The notes beneath the pieces are model-generated. The model had not been told where the DNA came from and did not search any database. It was given only the letters and a program-made list of their open reading frames with translations. Below are positions 1 to 8,387 of a stretch of 64,000 nt of DNA, one piece after another. A program made the translations under genes and the position numbers. Each line of letters opens with the position of its first letter. Within the stretch, counting starts at the first letter, position 1. The stretch lies in contig NC_016109.1 of the NCBI RefSeq assembly GCF_000269985.1, positions 2,232,001-2,296,000 on the forward strand. Direction: 5' to 3'. The DNA is from Kitasatospora setae KM-6054 (lineage in GTDB: Bacteria; Actinomycetota; Actinomycetes; Streptomycetales; Streptomycetaceae).

Positions 1-1794
1 TACCGGCTGTGCTGGTGGCGGCTGGCCGACGAGCAGGTCAACTACCGGCGGTTCTTCACGGTGAACGACCTGATCGCCGTCCGGGTGGAGGTCCCGGAGG
101 TGTTCGAGGCGACCCACGCGGTGCTGCTGCGGCTGCACCGGGAGGGCGTGCTGGCCGGGTTCCGGATCGACCACCCGGACGGGCTGGCGGATCCGCGCGG
201 CTACCTGCGCCGGCTGGCGGAGGCGACCGGCGGGGCGTACACGGTGGTGGAGAAGATCCTGACCGGCGACGAGGCGCTGCCCGCGGACTGGCCGTGCGCG
301 GGGACGACGGGGTACGACGCGCTGCGCCGGATCGACGGGGTGCTGACCGATCCGCGGGGCGCGGAGAAGCTGGTGGCGGCCTACCGGCGGGACGCCGGGG
401 AGCCGCTGGACGCGGCGGCGGCGAGCCGGGCCGGGCGGGCCGAGATGGTGGCGCCGGGCGGGGCGCTGGCGGCGGAGACCGATCGGCTGGTGCGCCTGGT
501 GGGGCGGATCTGCGCGGAGGGCCCGGAGCTGGCGGACCACTCGCCGCTGGCGGTGCGCCGGGCGCTGGAGGGGCTGCTGACCGGCTACCCGGTGTACCGG
601 CCGTACGTGGTGCCGGGCGAGGAGGCGCCGGCCGAGGCGGTGGCGGCGCTGGCGCCCGCGCCGGACGCCCCGGCGACCGAGCGGCTGGTGCGGGAGCTGG
701 CGCTGGGTCGGCTGGGGCGGTCGGCGGCCCGGGACGAGTTCTGCCACCGGTTCGGGCAGACGGCGTCGGCGGTGGCGGCGAAGGGCGTGGAGGACACCGC
801 GTTCTACCGGTTCAACGCGCTGCTGTCGCTGAACGAGGTGGGCGGCCTGCCGGAGCGGCCGGGGCTGCCGGTGGACGGCTTCCACCGCTGGTGCGCGGAG
901 CAGGAGCGGCTGTGGCCGGCCTCGATGACGGCGCTGTCCACGCACGACACCAAGCGCAGCGCGGACGCCCGGGCCCGGCTGGCGGTGCTGGCGGAGCTGC
1001 CCGAGGTGTGGGCGGCGGAGTGTGCGGCGTGGACGCTGGCGGCGGGGCCGTGCGCGGACCGCTCGACGGCGTGGCTGCTGTGGCAGACGCTGCTGGCGGC
1101 CTGGCCGGTCTCCGCGGAGCGGCTGCTGGGGGTGGTGCTGAAGTCGGCGCGGGAGGCGAAGCGGCGCACCTCGTGGAAGGAGCCGGACGAGGTCTTCGAG
1201 CGCTGGCTGACGGGGTACGTGCGGGGGGCGCTGGCCGATCCGGGGCTGTGTTCGCGGATCGCCGGGTTCGCGGGCCTGATCGCGCCGTTCGCCCGGGTGA
1301 ACTCGCTGTCGGCGGCGCTGCTGCACCTGCTGGCGCCGGGCGTGCCGGACGTGTTCCAGGGCGGCGAGGAGCCGCTGTACACGCTGGTCGACCCGGACAA
1401 CCGGGCGCCGGTGGACCTGGGCGCGCTGGCGGTGCGGCTGACCGACTCGCCGGAGCCGCGCGCGGGCGACCTGGCCCGGGAGAAGCTGCACCTGACCACG
1501 ACGGCCCTGCACCTGCGGCGGGCCGGGCGGCTGGGCTCGTACCGGCCGCTGGCGGCGGACGGCCCGGCGGCGGAGCACCTGGTGGCGTTCGGGCGGGGCG
1601 AGCGGGTGCTCGGCGCGGCGACCCGGCTGCCGTACGGGCTGCACCGGGCGGGCGGCTGGCGGGAGACGGTGCTGGAGCTGCCGCCGGGGCGCTGGACGGA
1701 CCTGCTGTCGGACCGGCACTTCACCGGTGGCCCGGTCGAACTGTCCTATCTGTTCCGGCAGTTGCCGGTTGCGTTGCTCGCGGAGGGGTCTTGA
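1..1794 (+). CDS. treY: Maltooligosyl trehalose synthase (5' end cut by window)
   Basis: Isomerises the reducing-end alpha-1,4 bond of maltooligosaccharides to alpha-1,1, the first step of the TreY/TreZ route to trehalose. The reading frame is open from base 1, so the start lies outside the window; 597 residues are visible of the roughly 770-800 usual. GH13 motifs seen: RIDHPDGL (nucleophile Asp region), VVEKIL (acid/base Glu) and THDTKR (transition-state Asp), all in the order expected for TreY. The stop overlaps the next start (ATGA at 1791-1796), so translation with treZ is probably coupled. Identification is firm; only the N-terminal third is missing. Confidence 0.95.
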   Translation, partial: YRLCWWRLADEQVNYRRFFTVNDLIAVRVEVPEVFEATHAVLLRLHREGVLAGFRIDHPDGLADPRGYLRRLAEATGGAYTVVEKILTGDEALPADWPCAGTTGYDALRRIDGVLTDPRGAEKLVAAYRRDAGEPLDAAAASRAGRAEMVAPGGALAAETDRLVRLVGRICAEGPELADHSPLAVRRALEGLLTGYPVYRPYVVPGEEAPAEAVAALAPAPDAPATERLVRELALGRLGRSAARDEFCHRFGQTASAVAAKGVEDTAFYRFNALLSLNEVGGLPERPGLPVDGFHRWCAEQERLWPASMTALSTHDTKRSADARARLAVLAELPEVWAAECAAWTLAAGPCADRSTAWLLWQTLLAAWPVSAERLLGVVLKSAREAKRRTSWKEPDEVFERWLTGYVRGALADPGLCSRIAGFAGLIAPFARVNSLSAALLHLLAPGVPDVFQGGEEPLYTLVDPDNRAPVDLGALAVRLTDSPEPRAGDLAREKLHLTTTALHLRRAGRLGSYRPLAADGPAAEHLVAFGRGERVLGAATRLPYGLHRAGGWRETVLELPPGRWTDLLSDRHFTGGPVELSYLFRQLPVALLAEGS

Positions 1795-3551
1795 TGCGGT
1801 ATCGGGTGTGGGCGCCGGACGCCAAGGTGGTCGAGGTCGAGGTCGGGGCCGTCCCGTACCTGCTGGAGCGCGATCCGGACCGGCCGGGCTGGTGGCACGG
1901 GGAGGGCCCGGAGGGCGACTACGGGTTCCGGCTGAACGGCGGGCCGGCGCTGCCGGACCCGCGCTCGGCCCGGCAGCCGTTCGGGCCGGACGGGCTGAGC
2001 CGGCCGGTCGACCACGCGGCGTTCGCCTGGTCCGAGACGGCCTGGCGGGGCCGCCCGCTGCCCGGGGCGGTGGTGTACGAGCTGCACGTCGGGACGTTCA
2101 CCCTGGAGGGCACCTTCGACGCGGCCGCCGCGAAGCTCGACCACCTGGTCGAACTGGGCGTGGACTTCGTCGAGTTGATGCCGGTCTGCGCGTTCCCGGG
2201 CCGCTCCGGCTGGGGGTACGACGGGGTAGCCCTCTGGGCGGTGCACGAGCCGTACGGCGGGCCGGACGGGCTGAAGCGGTTCGTGGACGCGGCGCACCGG
2301 CGCGGCCTGGGCGTGGTGCTGGACGTGGTGCACAACCACCTCGGCCCGTCCGGCAACTACCTGCCCCGGTACGGCCCGTACTTCACCGACCGGCACCAGA
2401 CACCGTGGGGCTCGGCGGTCAACCTGGACGCGCCGGGCTCGGACGAGGTGCGGGCGTTCCTGGTCGGCAGCGCGCTGGCCTGGCTGCGCGACTACCGGAT
2501 CGACGGGCTGCGGCTGGACGCGGTGCACGCCCTGGCGGACACCAGGGCCCGGCACTTTCTGGAGGAACTCTCCTCCGAGGTAAGGAAGTTGGCTGAGGCC
2601 ACCGGCCGGCCGCTGTTCCTGGTCGGCGAGTCCGACCTGAACGACCCGCGCACCACCGCTGCCCCGGAGGCGGGCGGGCAGGGCCTGGACGCGCAGTGGA
2701 GCGACGACTTCCACCACGCGCTGCACTGCCTGCTGACCGGCGAATCCCAGGGCTACTACGCGGACTTCGCCGCCGACCCGTACGCGGCCCTCGCCAAGAC
2801 ACTCACCAAGGGCTTCTTCCACGACGGGAGTTGGTCCTCGTTCCGGGGCCGTTCGCACGGCCGGCCGTTCCCGGCCGGGCACGGGCACCGGCTGCTCGGC
2901 TACGCGCAGACCCACGACCAGATCGGCAACCGGGCCACCGGCGACCGGCTCTCGGCCTCGCTGCCGCCCGGGCGGCTGGCGGCGGCGGCGGCACTGGTGC
3001 TGACCTCGCCGTTCACGCCGATGCTGTTCATGGGCGAGGAGTGGGGCGCGGGCACGCCCTGGCAGTACTTCACCGACCACACCGACCCGGCGCTCGCCGA
3101 GGCCGTCCGGCAGGGCCGGCGGCGGGAGTTCGCCGAGCACGGCTGGCGCGCCGACCAGGTGCCGGACCCGCAGAGCCCGGAGACGGTGGCCGCCTCCACC
3201 CTGGACTGGGCCGAGCCGCTGCGTCCGCCGCACGCCGGACTGCTGTGCTGGTACCGGGAGTTGATCCGGCTGCGGCGGGCCGTCCCGGCGCTCGCGGACG
3301 GCGACCTGGGCGCCGTCCTGGTCCGGTACGACGCGGCGGCGGGCTGGCTGGCGGTGCACCGGGGCGACCACCGGGTGCTGGTCAGGCTCGGTGGCGGTGG
3401 CGGTGGCGGTGGCGACGACGCGCCACTGGCCGTCCCGCTGGAGGGCGGACTCGTCGCGATCGCGGCCTCGTTCGGCGAGGTGGCGGCCGGGCCGGACGGC
3501 ACCCTGCTGCTCGGGCCGGACGCGGTGGCGGTGGTCCGCACCACGGGCTGA
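1794..3551 (+). CDS. treZ: Maltooligosyl trehalose trehalohydrolase
   Basis: Releases trehalose from maltooligosyl trehalose made by TreY. The 585-residue protein starts with a CBM48-like region (RYRVWAPDAK) and carries the GH13 motifs DVVHNH (about residue 177), RLDAVHAL (nucleophile Asp about 242), VGESD (acid/base Glu about 279) and THDQIGN (about 373). The start is the ATG overlapping the treY stop. A larger open frame runs upstream in the same phase but lies inside treY and is not coding. Near the C terminus (bases 3391-3412) a GGTGGC-type repeat encodes a run of eight glycines, a low-complexity stretch that could slip in length between strains. Confidence 0.95.
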   Translation: MRYRVWAPDAKVVEVEVGAVPYLLERDPDRPGWWHGEGPEGDYGFRLNGGPALPDPRSARQPFGPDGLSRPVDHAAFAWSETAWRGRPLPGAVVYELHVGTFTLEGTFDAAAAKLDHLVELGVDFVELMPVCAFPGRSGWGYDGVALWAVHEPYGGPDGLKRFVDAAHRRGLGVVLDVVHNHLGPSGNYLPRYGPYFTDRHQTPWGSAVNLDAPGSDEVRAFLVGSALAWLRDYRIDGLRLDAVHALADTRARHFLEELSSEVRKLAEATGRPLFLVGESDLNDPRTTAAPEAGGQGLDAQWSDDFHHALHCLLTGESQGYYADFAADPYAALAKTLTKGFFHDGSWSSFRGRSHGRPFPAGHGHRLLGYAQTHDQIGNRATGDRLSASLPPGRLAAAAALVLTSPFTPMLFMGEEWGAGTPWQYFTDHTDPALAEAVRQGRRREFAEHGWRADQVPDPQSPETVAASTLDWAEPLRPPHAGLLCWYRELIRLRRAVPALADGDLGAVLVRYDAAAGWLAVHRGDHRVLVRLGGGGGGGGDDAPLAVPLEGGLVAIAASFGEVAAGPDGTLLLGPDAVAVVRTTG

Positions 3552-3607
3552 ACCGGGCGGGCCGGGCGGGACGGCGTGGGCCGGGCGGGCTCCCCCGGTC
3601 GGCCCGG

Positions 3608-4519
3608 CTACCAGAGGTACTCGGAGATCCGGGCCCGCAGGCCGGTGGCGTCCAGGCCGTAGGCGGCGAGGTGTTCGGACATCGAGCCGTAGTGCCGGTG
3701 CTCGGCCAGCGGCACGCCCAGGCCCAGGACGCGGTGCGGCAGGTCGGCCAGCGCCTGGTGCGCGGCCCGCTCGGAGGTGCCGGCCAGGTAGGGCTCGACC
3801 AGCACCACGTCGGCCCGCTCGCCGATCGCCGCGCGCAGGCCCGCGCCGTCGAACGGGCGGACGGTGGCGGCGTACAGCACCGTCACGTCCAGCCCCTCGG
3901 TGGCGGCGAGCACGGCGTCCAGCATCGGGCCGACGGCCAGTACCGTGCCCGCCAGCTTTGATCCCTGATGGATCGTCAGGAACTTTCCGGGGGCGATCGG
4001 CCGGGGGGCGGCGTTCTGGTGCGCGGAGAGCCGGACGTACTGCAGGGTGTCGCCGGCGGCGACGGCGTGCCGCAGCAGGGTGTCGGCCTCGGCGGGGTGG
4101 CCGGGGACGTGCACGTGCCAGCCGGGCAGGGTGTCGAGCAGGGCGACGTCGCCCGGGGACATGTGGGTGAGGCCGGCCGTCGGCCAGTCGTAGGAGCCGC
4201 CGGCGCTGACCAGGACGGCGCCGACGCCCTGGTGTCCGAGGTCCAACTTCAGCTGCTCGAAGGGTCGTTCGATCAGGAAGCTGGCGAAGGTGTGCACGAT
4301 CGGGCGCATCCCGGTGAGGGCCAGGCCGCCCGCCACGCCGATCATCAGCTGCTCGCGGATGCCGACGTTGACCACCCGGTCGGGGTGGGCGCGGGGCGCG
4401 TCGGGGAACTGCGCCACGCCGATGTCGGCGAGCACCAGCGCGGTGCGCGGGTCCCGGTCCAGCAGTTCGGTGGCGGTGGCGGCGAACTGCTCGCGCATGG
4501 TGGTCTCCTGGGCGTTCAT
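3608..4519 (-). CDS. Transketolase, C-terminal subunit
   Basis: A 303-residue pyrimidine-binding plus C-terminal half of a two-subunit transketolase. The TPP-activating glutamate is in NVGIREQ (Glu about residue 56), followed by the PF02779-type core and the transketolase C-terminal domain. The ATG at 4519 was chosen because GGGGGAG lies 8 bases upstream; a second ATG at 4498 is possible. It follows the N-terminal subunit by about 20 bases on the same strand, so both are one operon and should form an alpha2beta2 enzyme that exchanges two-carbon ketol units between sugar phosphates. Split transketolases also occur in specialised pathways (for example apiose catabolism and aminocyclitol synthesis), so the exact substrate is uncertain. 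Confidence 0.88.
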   Translation of the reverse strand: MNAQETTMREQFAATATELLDRDPRTALVLADIGVAQFPDAPRAHPDRVVNVGIREQLMIGVAGGLALTGMRPIVHTFASFLIERPFEQLKLDLGHQGVGAVLVSAGGSYDWPTAGLTHMSPGDVALLDTLPGWHVHVPGHPAEADTLLRHAVAAGDTLQYVRLSAHQNAAPRPIAPGKFLTIHQGSKLAGTVLAVGPMLDAVLAATEGLDVTVLYAATVRPFDGAGLRAAIGERADVVLVEPYLAGTSERAAHQALADLPHRVLGLGVPLAEHRHYGSMSEHLAAYGLDATGLRARISEYLW

Positions 4520-4539
4520 GGTCTCCACTCCCCCGGTGG

Positions 4540-5244
4540 TCAGCTGTTCTTGGATTCGGTGCGGGCCACCACGACGTGCGGCCGGCCCTGGTGCGGGGCG
4601 GTGTACGCCCGGTACAGCTCCTCGTGGTCGCGGCCGTCGACGGTGGCCGTCGACCAGCCCGCGCCGGCGAAGCGGGCCGCGATGCCGCCGCTCCAGCCGT
4701 GCGTGGCCGAGGAGTTGTCGATCACCACGACGTGCAGCCGGTCCAGGCCGACCGCGCCGGCGAAGGCCACCGCCTCGTGGTTGGAGCCCTCGTCGAACTC
4801 GGCGTCGCCGATCAGCACCCACACCGCCGGACCGGACAGGCCCTGCGCCCGCAGGCCCAGCGCCGTGCCCACCGCGAGCGGCAGGCCGTGCCCGAGCGAG
4901 CCGGAGCCGATCTCCGCGCCGGGCACCAGCAGCCGGTTCGGGTGGTGGCCCAGTGGCGAGTCGTACCCGCCGAAGCCGCGCAGCAGCTCGGTCGGGAAGA
5001 AGCCCTTCGCGGCGAGCACCGCGTAGTACGCCATCGGGCCGTGGCCCTTGGAGAGCAGGAACCGGTCGCGGTCCTGCGCGTCCGCGTTGCCCGGGTGGGC
5101 GTTCAGCACCCGGTCGTAGAGGACCCAGAGCGCGTCCAGGGTGGAGTGCGCGGCCGGGGAGTGCTTCTCGTCGCCCGCCATCAGCGAGATCAGGTGCGGC
5201 AGGTCGGTGTACCCGCCCGTCGTGCGGATCGCTTCGCTCGTCAT
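4540..5244 (-). CDS. Transketolase, N-terminal (TPP diphosphate-binding) subunit
   Basis: A 234-residue N-terminal half of transketolase. The TPP/Mg motif is present as GDAEFDEG (residues 146-153) with the distal DN at 176-177; SKGHGP (66-70) is the transketolase signature His region. There is no recognisable ribosome binding site before the ATG at 5244; instead a MerR-type promoter (TTGACT at 5277-5282, 19-bp spacer, GACGCT at 5252-5257) would place the transcript start at about 5245, so the mRNA is predicted to be leaderless. A SoxR-type palindrome fills the spacer. The divergent soxR gene and this arrangement suggest induction by redox-active compounds (inference). Confidence 0.88.
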   Translation of the reverse strand: MTSEAIRTTGGYTDLPHLISLMAGDEKHSPAAHSTLDALWVLYDRVLNAHPGNADAQDRDRFLLSKGHGPMAYYAVLAAKGFFPTELLRGFGGYDSPLGHHPNRLLVPGAEIGSGSLGHGLPLAVGTALGLRAQGLSGPAVWVLIGDAEFDEGSNHEAVAFAGAVGLDRLHVVVIDNSSATHGWSGGIAARFAGAGWSTATVDGRDHEELYRAYTAPHQGRPHVVVARTESKNS

Positions 5245-5251
5245 GGGGAAC

Positions 5252-5303
5252 AGCGTCCAACTTCAAGCGCGCTTGAAGTCAAGCGGGCCCGCCCGGGTAC
5301 CCT
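5252..5303. promoter_or_regulatory. Divergent SoxR-type operator/promoter between transketolase and soxR
   Basis: Bases 5260-5279 are a perfect 20-bp palindrome, ACTTCAAGCGCGCTTGAAGT. The core TCAAG-N4-CTTGA has the same geometry as the E. coli SoxR box. On the minus strand TTGACT (5277-5282) and GACGCT (5252-5257) are separated by 19 bp, the long spacer typical of MerR-family targets. On the plus strand TTGAAG (5273-5278) and TACCCT (5298-5303) are also 19 bp apart, with the predicted start on the A of the soxR ATG. Both transcripts would be leaderless and under one SoxR dimer. Confidence 0.7.
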
Positions 5304-5309
5304 CGGGCC

Positions 5310-5831
5310 ATGGCCCCCTCCCGGCACGACCTCCTCAGCATCGGCCAACTCGCCGAGCGCAGCGGCCTGGCCACCTCCGCGCTGCGCTACTACGAGAGCC
5401 TCGGACTGATCCACTCCACCCGCACCGCCGGCAACCAGCGCCGCTACCCGCGCGTCGAACTGCGCCGGATCGCCTTCGTCCGGGCCGCCCAGCAGGTCGG
5501 CCTCAGCCTGGAGGAGGCCCGCGCCGCCCTGGACCGGCTCCCGCACGACCGCGCCCCCAGCAGCCGCGAGTGGGACGACGTGGCCGTCACCTGGCAGCAG
5601 CGCATCGACCAGCAGATCGACGAACTCCATCTGATGCGCGACAAGTTGACCGAATGCATCGGCTGCGGCTGCCTCTCCCTGACCCGCTGCGCCCTGTACA
5701 ACGCGGGCGACCGGGCCGCCGCCCAGGGCCCCGGCCCCTGCTACCTGCTCACCCGCGAACCGGACAGCGGCCCCGAGGTCGGCCCCGGGCCCGAAGCCGG
5801 GCCCGGGCCCGAGCCCGCACCGGGGGACTGA
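5310..5831 (+). CDS. soxR: Redox-sensitive MerR-family regulator SoxR
   Basis: A 173-residue MerR-family activator. The winged HTH spans about residues 9-75 (SIGQLAERSG, ALRYYESLGLI), then a dimerisation helix, then the SoxR [2Fe-2S] motif CX2CXCX5C with Cys 116, 119, 121 and 127 (CIGCGCLSLTRC). In Streptomyces SoxR senses redox-active compounds rather than superoxide (family knowledge). The tail after about residue 150 is a Pro/Gly/Glu repeat (PGPEAGPGPEP) beyond the usual SoxR end. It is divergent from the split transketolase and its own promoter overlaps the same palindrome, so autoregulation is likely. Confidence 0.92.
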   Translation: MAPSRHDLLSIGQLAERSGLATSALRYYESLGLIHSTRTAGNQRRYPRVELRRIAFVRAAQQVGLSLEEARAALDRLPHDRAPSSREWDDVAVTWQQRIDQQIDELHLMRDKLTECIGCGCLSLTRCALYNAGDRAAAQGPGPCYLLTREPDSGPEVGPGPEAGPGPEPAPGD

Positions 5832-5922
5832 TCCACTTCTTTCCCGGCCCCCCGCCACAGGCCCGGAGCGGCCGTCTATGCTGCCGGTCAGGAAGCGCGT
5901 TCCACCAACGGGGGAGCCAGAC

Positions 5923-6771
5923 ATGACCGACCATCAGGACATCGGGCTCGACTGGATGTCCGGCGACCACAGCCCGCCGCCGTCCGCCGAGCTGCGCCCC
6001 GAGATCCCGCACCCGGCCCGGATGTACGACTACTACCTCGGCGGCAAGGACAACTTCCCCGCCGACCGGGCCGCCGCCGAACAGGTCATCTCGCTCAGCC
6101 CGCTGGTGCGGATCAGCGCCCGGGCCAACCGGGCCTTCCTGCAGCGCGCCGTGCGCGTGCTCGCCGAGCGGGGCGTGCGCCAGTTCCTCGACATCGGCAC
6201 CGGCATCCCGTCCGCCGGGAACACCCACGAGATCGCCCAGGCCGTCGACCCGGCCGCGCGGGTCGCCTACCTCGACAACGACCCGATCGTGCTGGTGCAC
6301 GGCCGCGCCCTGCTGGCCGGCGCCCGGCCCGGCAGCGTCAGCGTCCTCCAGGCCGACCTGCGCGAACCCAAGGCGATCCTGGCCGACCCGGCCGTCCGCG
6401 AGCTGCTCGACCTCGAACAGCCGGTCGCCCTCCAGCTGTTCGCGATCCTGCACTTCATCGACGAGGCCGACGACCCGTACGCCATCGTCCGCACCCTGGT
6501 CGACGCGCTGCCCTCCGGCAGCTACCTCGCCCTCTCGCACGGCACCGCCGACTTCATGCCGCCGCAGGACGTCGACAAGGGCCCCGACGCCTACCGGAAC
6601 GCGACCGCCCAGCTCAGCCTGCGCAGCCGCGAGCAGGTGCTGCGCTTCTTCGACGGCCTCGAACTGCTGGAGCCCGGCCTGGTCACCGCCCCGCTCTGGC
6701 GGCCCGACCAGGAACCGCTGGACACCGACGCCCAGGTCGCGATCTGGGCGGGCGTCGGCCGCAAGCCCTGA
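5923..6771 (+). CDS. DUF574-family SAM-dependent methyltransferase
   Basis: A 282-residue protein of the Methyltransf_19 (DUF574) family that is greatly expanded in actinomycetes. The family signature PARMYDYYLGGKDNF lies at about residues 28-42, followed by FLDIGTGIP (SAM-binding motif I) and YLDNDPI (motif II acidic residue). ATG 5923 was chosen because GGGGGAG sits 7 bases upstream; an in-frame ATG at 5878 lacks a site. The methyl acceptor is unknown for nearly all members. It stands alone between soxR and a sulfurtransferase gene with no shared operon evident. Confidence 0.88.
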   Translation: MTDHQDIGLDWMSGDHSPPPSAELRPEIPHPARMYDYYLGGKDNFPADRAAAEQVISLSPLVRISARANRAFLQRAVRVLAERGVRQFLDIGTGIPSAGNTHEIAQAVDPAARVAYLDNDPIVLVHGRALLAGARPGSVSVLQADLREPKAILADPAVRELLDLEQPVALQLFAILHFIDEADDPYAIVRTLVDALPSGSYLALSHGTADFMPPQDVDKGPDAYRNATAQLSLRSREQVLRFFDGLELLEPGLVTAPLWRPDQEPLDTDAQVAIWAGVGRKP

Positions 6772-6829
6772 CGGACGGGGTGGGGCGGGTCGGGGCGGAC
6801 GCGAGCGGGGGCGCGGCCGGGGCGGTACG

Positions 6830-6855
6830 CGGCGCGGCGCGGCGCGGCGCGGCGG
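6830..6855. repeat. GGCGC short tandem repeat
   Basis: A run of about five GGCGC/GCGGC units in the gap between the methyltransferase and sulfurtransferase genes. It is simple-sequence DNA, possibly structured, with no function visible. Confidence 0.6.
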
Positions 6856-6898
6856 TGCGATCATGGGCGGTCCGTGTACCGAGAGGGGCGCCCGCCGC

Positions 6899-7774
6899 AT
6901 GAGCACCGCACCGCCGTCCGCACCGCTGCCGTCCGCCGTGCCGCCGTCCGCCGTGCCGCCGCTGGTCGACGCCGGGTGGCTGGCCGCCCGGCTCGGCCGG
7001 CCCGGAGTGGTCGTCCTGGACGCGGGCGTCGGCCCGCACCGGCACGCCCCGGCCCGGATCCCCGGCGCCCGGCCCTTCGACCTCGACGGGCCGCTCTCCG
7101 ACCCGGCCTCCCCGCTGCCGCACACCCTGCCGGCCCCCGCCGACCTGCAGCGCGAACTGCGCGCCCTCGGCGTCGACGACCGCTCCACCGTCGTCGTGTA
7201 CGACGGCGCGGGCGTCTACTCCGCGCCGCGCGCCTGGTGGATGCTGCGCGCCCTCGGCCACGACCGGGCCGCCGTCCTGGACGGCGGCCTGCCCGCCTGG
7301 CGGGCCGCCGGACACCCCGTCGACCCCACCGCGCCCGCGTACACCGGCCCGGCCGGCGACTTCACCGCCCGGCCGCGCCCCGGCCTGTTCGCCGACCGGG
7401 ACGCGGTCGCCGCGGCCCTCGCCGACCCCGGCACCGCCGTCCTGGACGCCCGCGCCCACGACCGCTACACCGGCGCCGCCCCCGAACCCCGCCCCCACCT
7501 GCGCCGCGGCCACCTGCCCGGCTCCACCAGCCTGCCCTTCACCGACCTGCTCGCCCCGGACGGCCGCTACCTGCCGCTCCCGGCCCTCCGCGACCGGCTC
7601 GCCACCGCGACGGCCGACCGCGACCGGCTCGTCGCCTCCTGCGGCTCCGGCGTCACCGCCTGCGTCCTCGCCTTCGCCGCCCACCTGGCCGGCCACCCCT
7701 CCCCCGCGGTCTACGACGGCTCCTGGGCCGAGTGGGGCCACCCGGACAGCGGCCTCCCGGTGGCCCTCGGCTGA
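6899..7774 (+). CDS. sseA: Sulfurtransferase (3-mercaptopyruvate sulfurtransferase / rhodanese type)
   Basis: A 291-residue two-domain rhodanese-fold enzyme that transfers sulfane sulfur to a thiol or cyanide acceptor. The C-terminal domain carries CGSGVTA with the catalytic Cys at about residue 248; the CG(S/T)GVT loop is characteristic of mercaptopyruvate rather than thiosulfate transferases. DGG(L)PAW at the end of the first domain and YDGSW(A)EW at the C terminus are family landmarks. ATG 6899 has GAGAGGGG upstream; the longer reading from 6863 lacks a site. The gene symbol is a family-level guess. Confidence 0.85.
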   Translation: MSTAPPSAPLPSAVPPSAVPPLVDAGWLAARLGRPGVVVLDAGVGPHRHAPARIPGARPFDLDGPLSDPASPLPHTLPAPADLQRELRALGVDDRSTVVVYDGAGVYSAPRAWWMLRALGHDRAAVLDGGLPAWRAAGHPVDPTAPAYTGPAGDFTARPRPGLFADRDAVAAALADPGTAVLDARAHDRYTGAAPEPRPHLRRGHLPGSTSLPFTDLLAPDGRYLPLPALRDRLATATADRDRLVASCGSGVTACVLAFAAHLAGHPSPAVYDGSWAEWGHPDSGLPVALG

Positions 7775-7801
7775 GCGGCCGGCCGGCCGGCCGCCCGGCG
7801 G

Positions 7802-8293
7802 CTAGCGGACCGCCGTGTCGTGCGCGGCCAGTTCCGGTATGAGCGCGGCGAGTTCGTCGGCGATCCGGGTGAGGTCGGTGTGGGAGGTGCGCAGGTCGAG
7901 GCGGCGGTGCTGACAGTCGGCGAGGGCGGCGAGCGGTTCGGGGAGGCGTTCGGGGCGGAGTCTGGGGGTGTCGCCGACCAGGACCGGGATGACCAGGGCG
8001 CCGACCGCGAACGCCTCGGCGATCTCGCGGCGCGGCCAGTCCTCGGGATCCTCGACCGCGGGGCGGCCGTCGCGGCCCTGGACGTCGAACCAGCGCGGGC
8101 CGACCACGGCGAGCAGCACCGCGCAGTTGCGGACCCCGGCGATGAGCTCCTGCGGGTAGCGGCTGCCGGGGGCGATGGACTTGCTCGCCCGGAACACCCG
8201 CTCACTGCCGAACCGGTAGGACAGTCCGTGGTCGAGCAGGGCGGCGACCGCTTCCTGGTCGCCGGTACGGTAGTTCACGAAGATCGCGGGCAT
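7802..8293 (-). CDS. Stand-alone TIR-domain protein
   Basis: A 163-residue protein that is almost entirely one TIR domain. It begins IFVNYRTGD (strand A and box 1), has VFRASKSIAPGSRYPQEL (BB-loop region), then NCAVLLAVVGPRW (strand C/D) and DWPRREIAEAF, in which Glu 90 aligns with the catalytic Glu of NAD-cleaving TIRs, and VIPVLVGD. No effector, membrane or repeat domain is attached. AGAGAGG precedes the ATG. It lies 94 bases downstream of an XRE/TPR-like regulator on the same strand, so co-transcription is likely. Bacterial TIRs are often NADases or cyclic ADP-ribose signal producers in phage defence, but many are uncharacterised; the role here is not known. Confidence 0.82.
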   Translation of the reverse strand: MPAIFVNYRTGDQEAVAALLDHGLSYRFGSERVFRASKSIAPGSRYPQELIAGVRNCAVLLAVVGPRWFDVQGRDGRPAVEDPEDWPRREIAEAFAVGALVIPVLVGDTPRLRPERLPEPLAALADCQHRRLDLRTSHTDLTRIADELAALIPELAAHDTAVR

Positions 8294-8387
8294 GGTGCGT
8301 CGACCTCTCTGCGCGGGGGTGTCCCGCCGGTGGTCCCGGCCGGGAAAGGGGAAACGGTGGTGCGCGGCGCGACGGCGCCGCGGGCCC

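Noticed and set aside
9..1793. Upstream part of a long frame that ends with treZ
   Set aside because: It overlaps treY in another phase; only the portion from 1794 has TreZ homology. The rest is a GC-skewed shadow.
3608..5266. A single 552-residue transketolase-containing frame
   Set aside because: Only its C-terminal 303 residues resemble transketolase; the rest is antisense-phase to the N-subunit gene. The two halves are separate genes, not a fusion.
5878..5922. Longer start for the DUF574 methyltransferase
   Set aside because: No ribosome binding site at 5878; GGGGGAG precedes ATG 5923.
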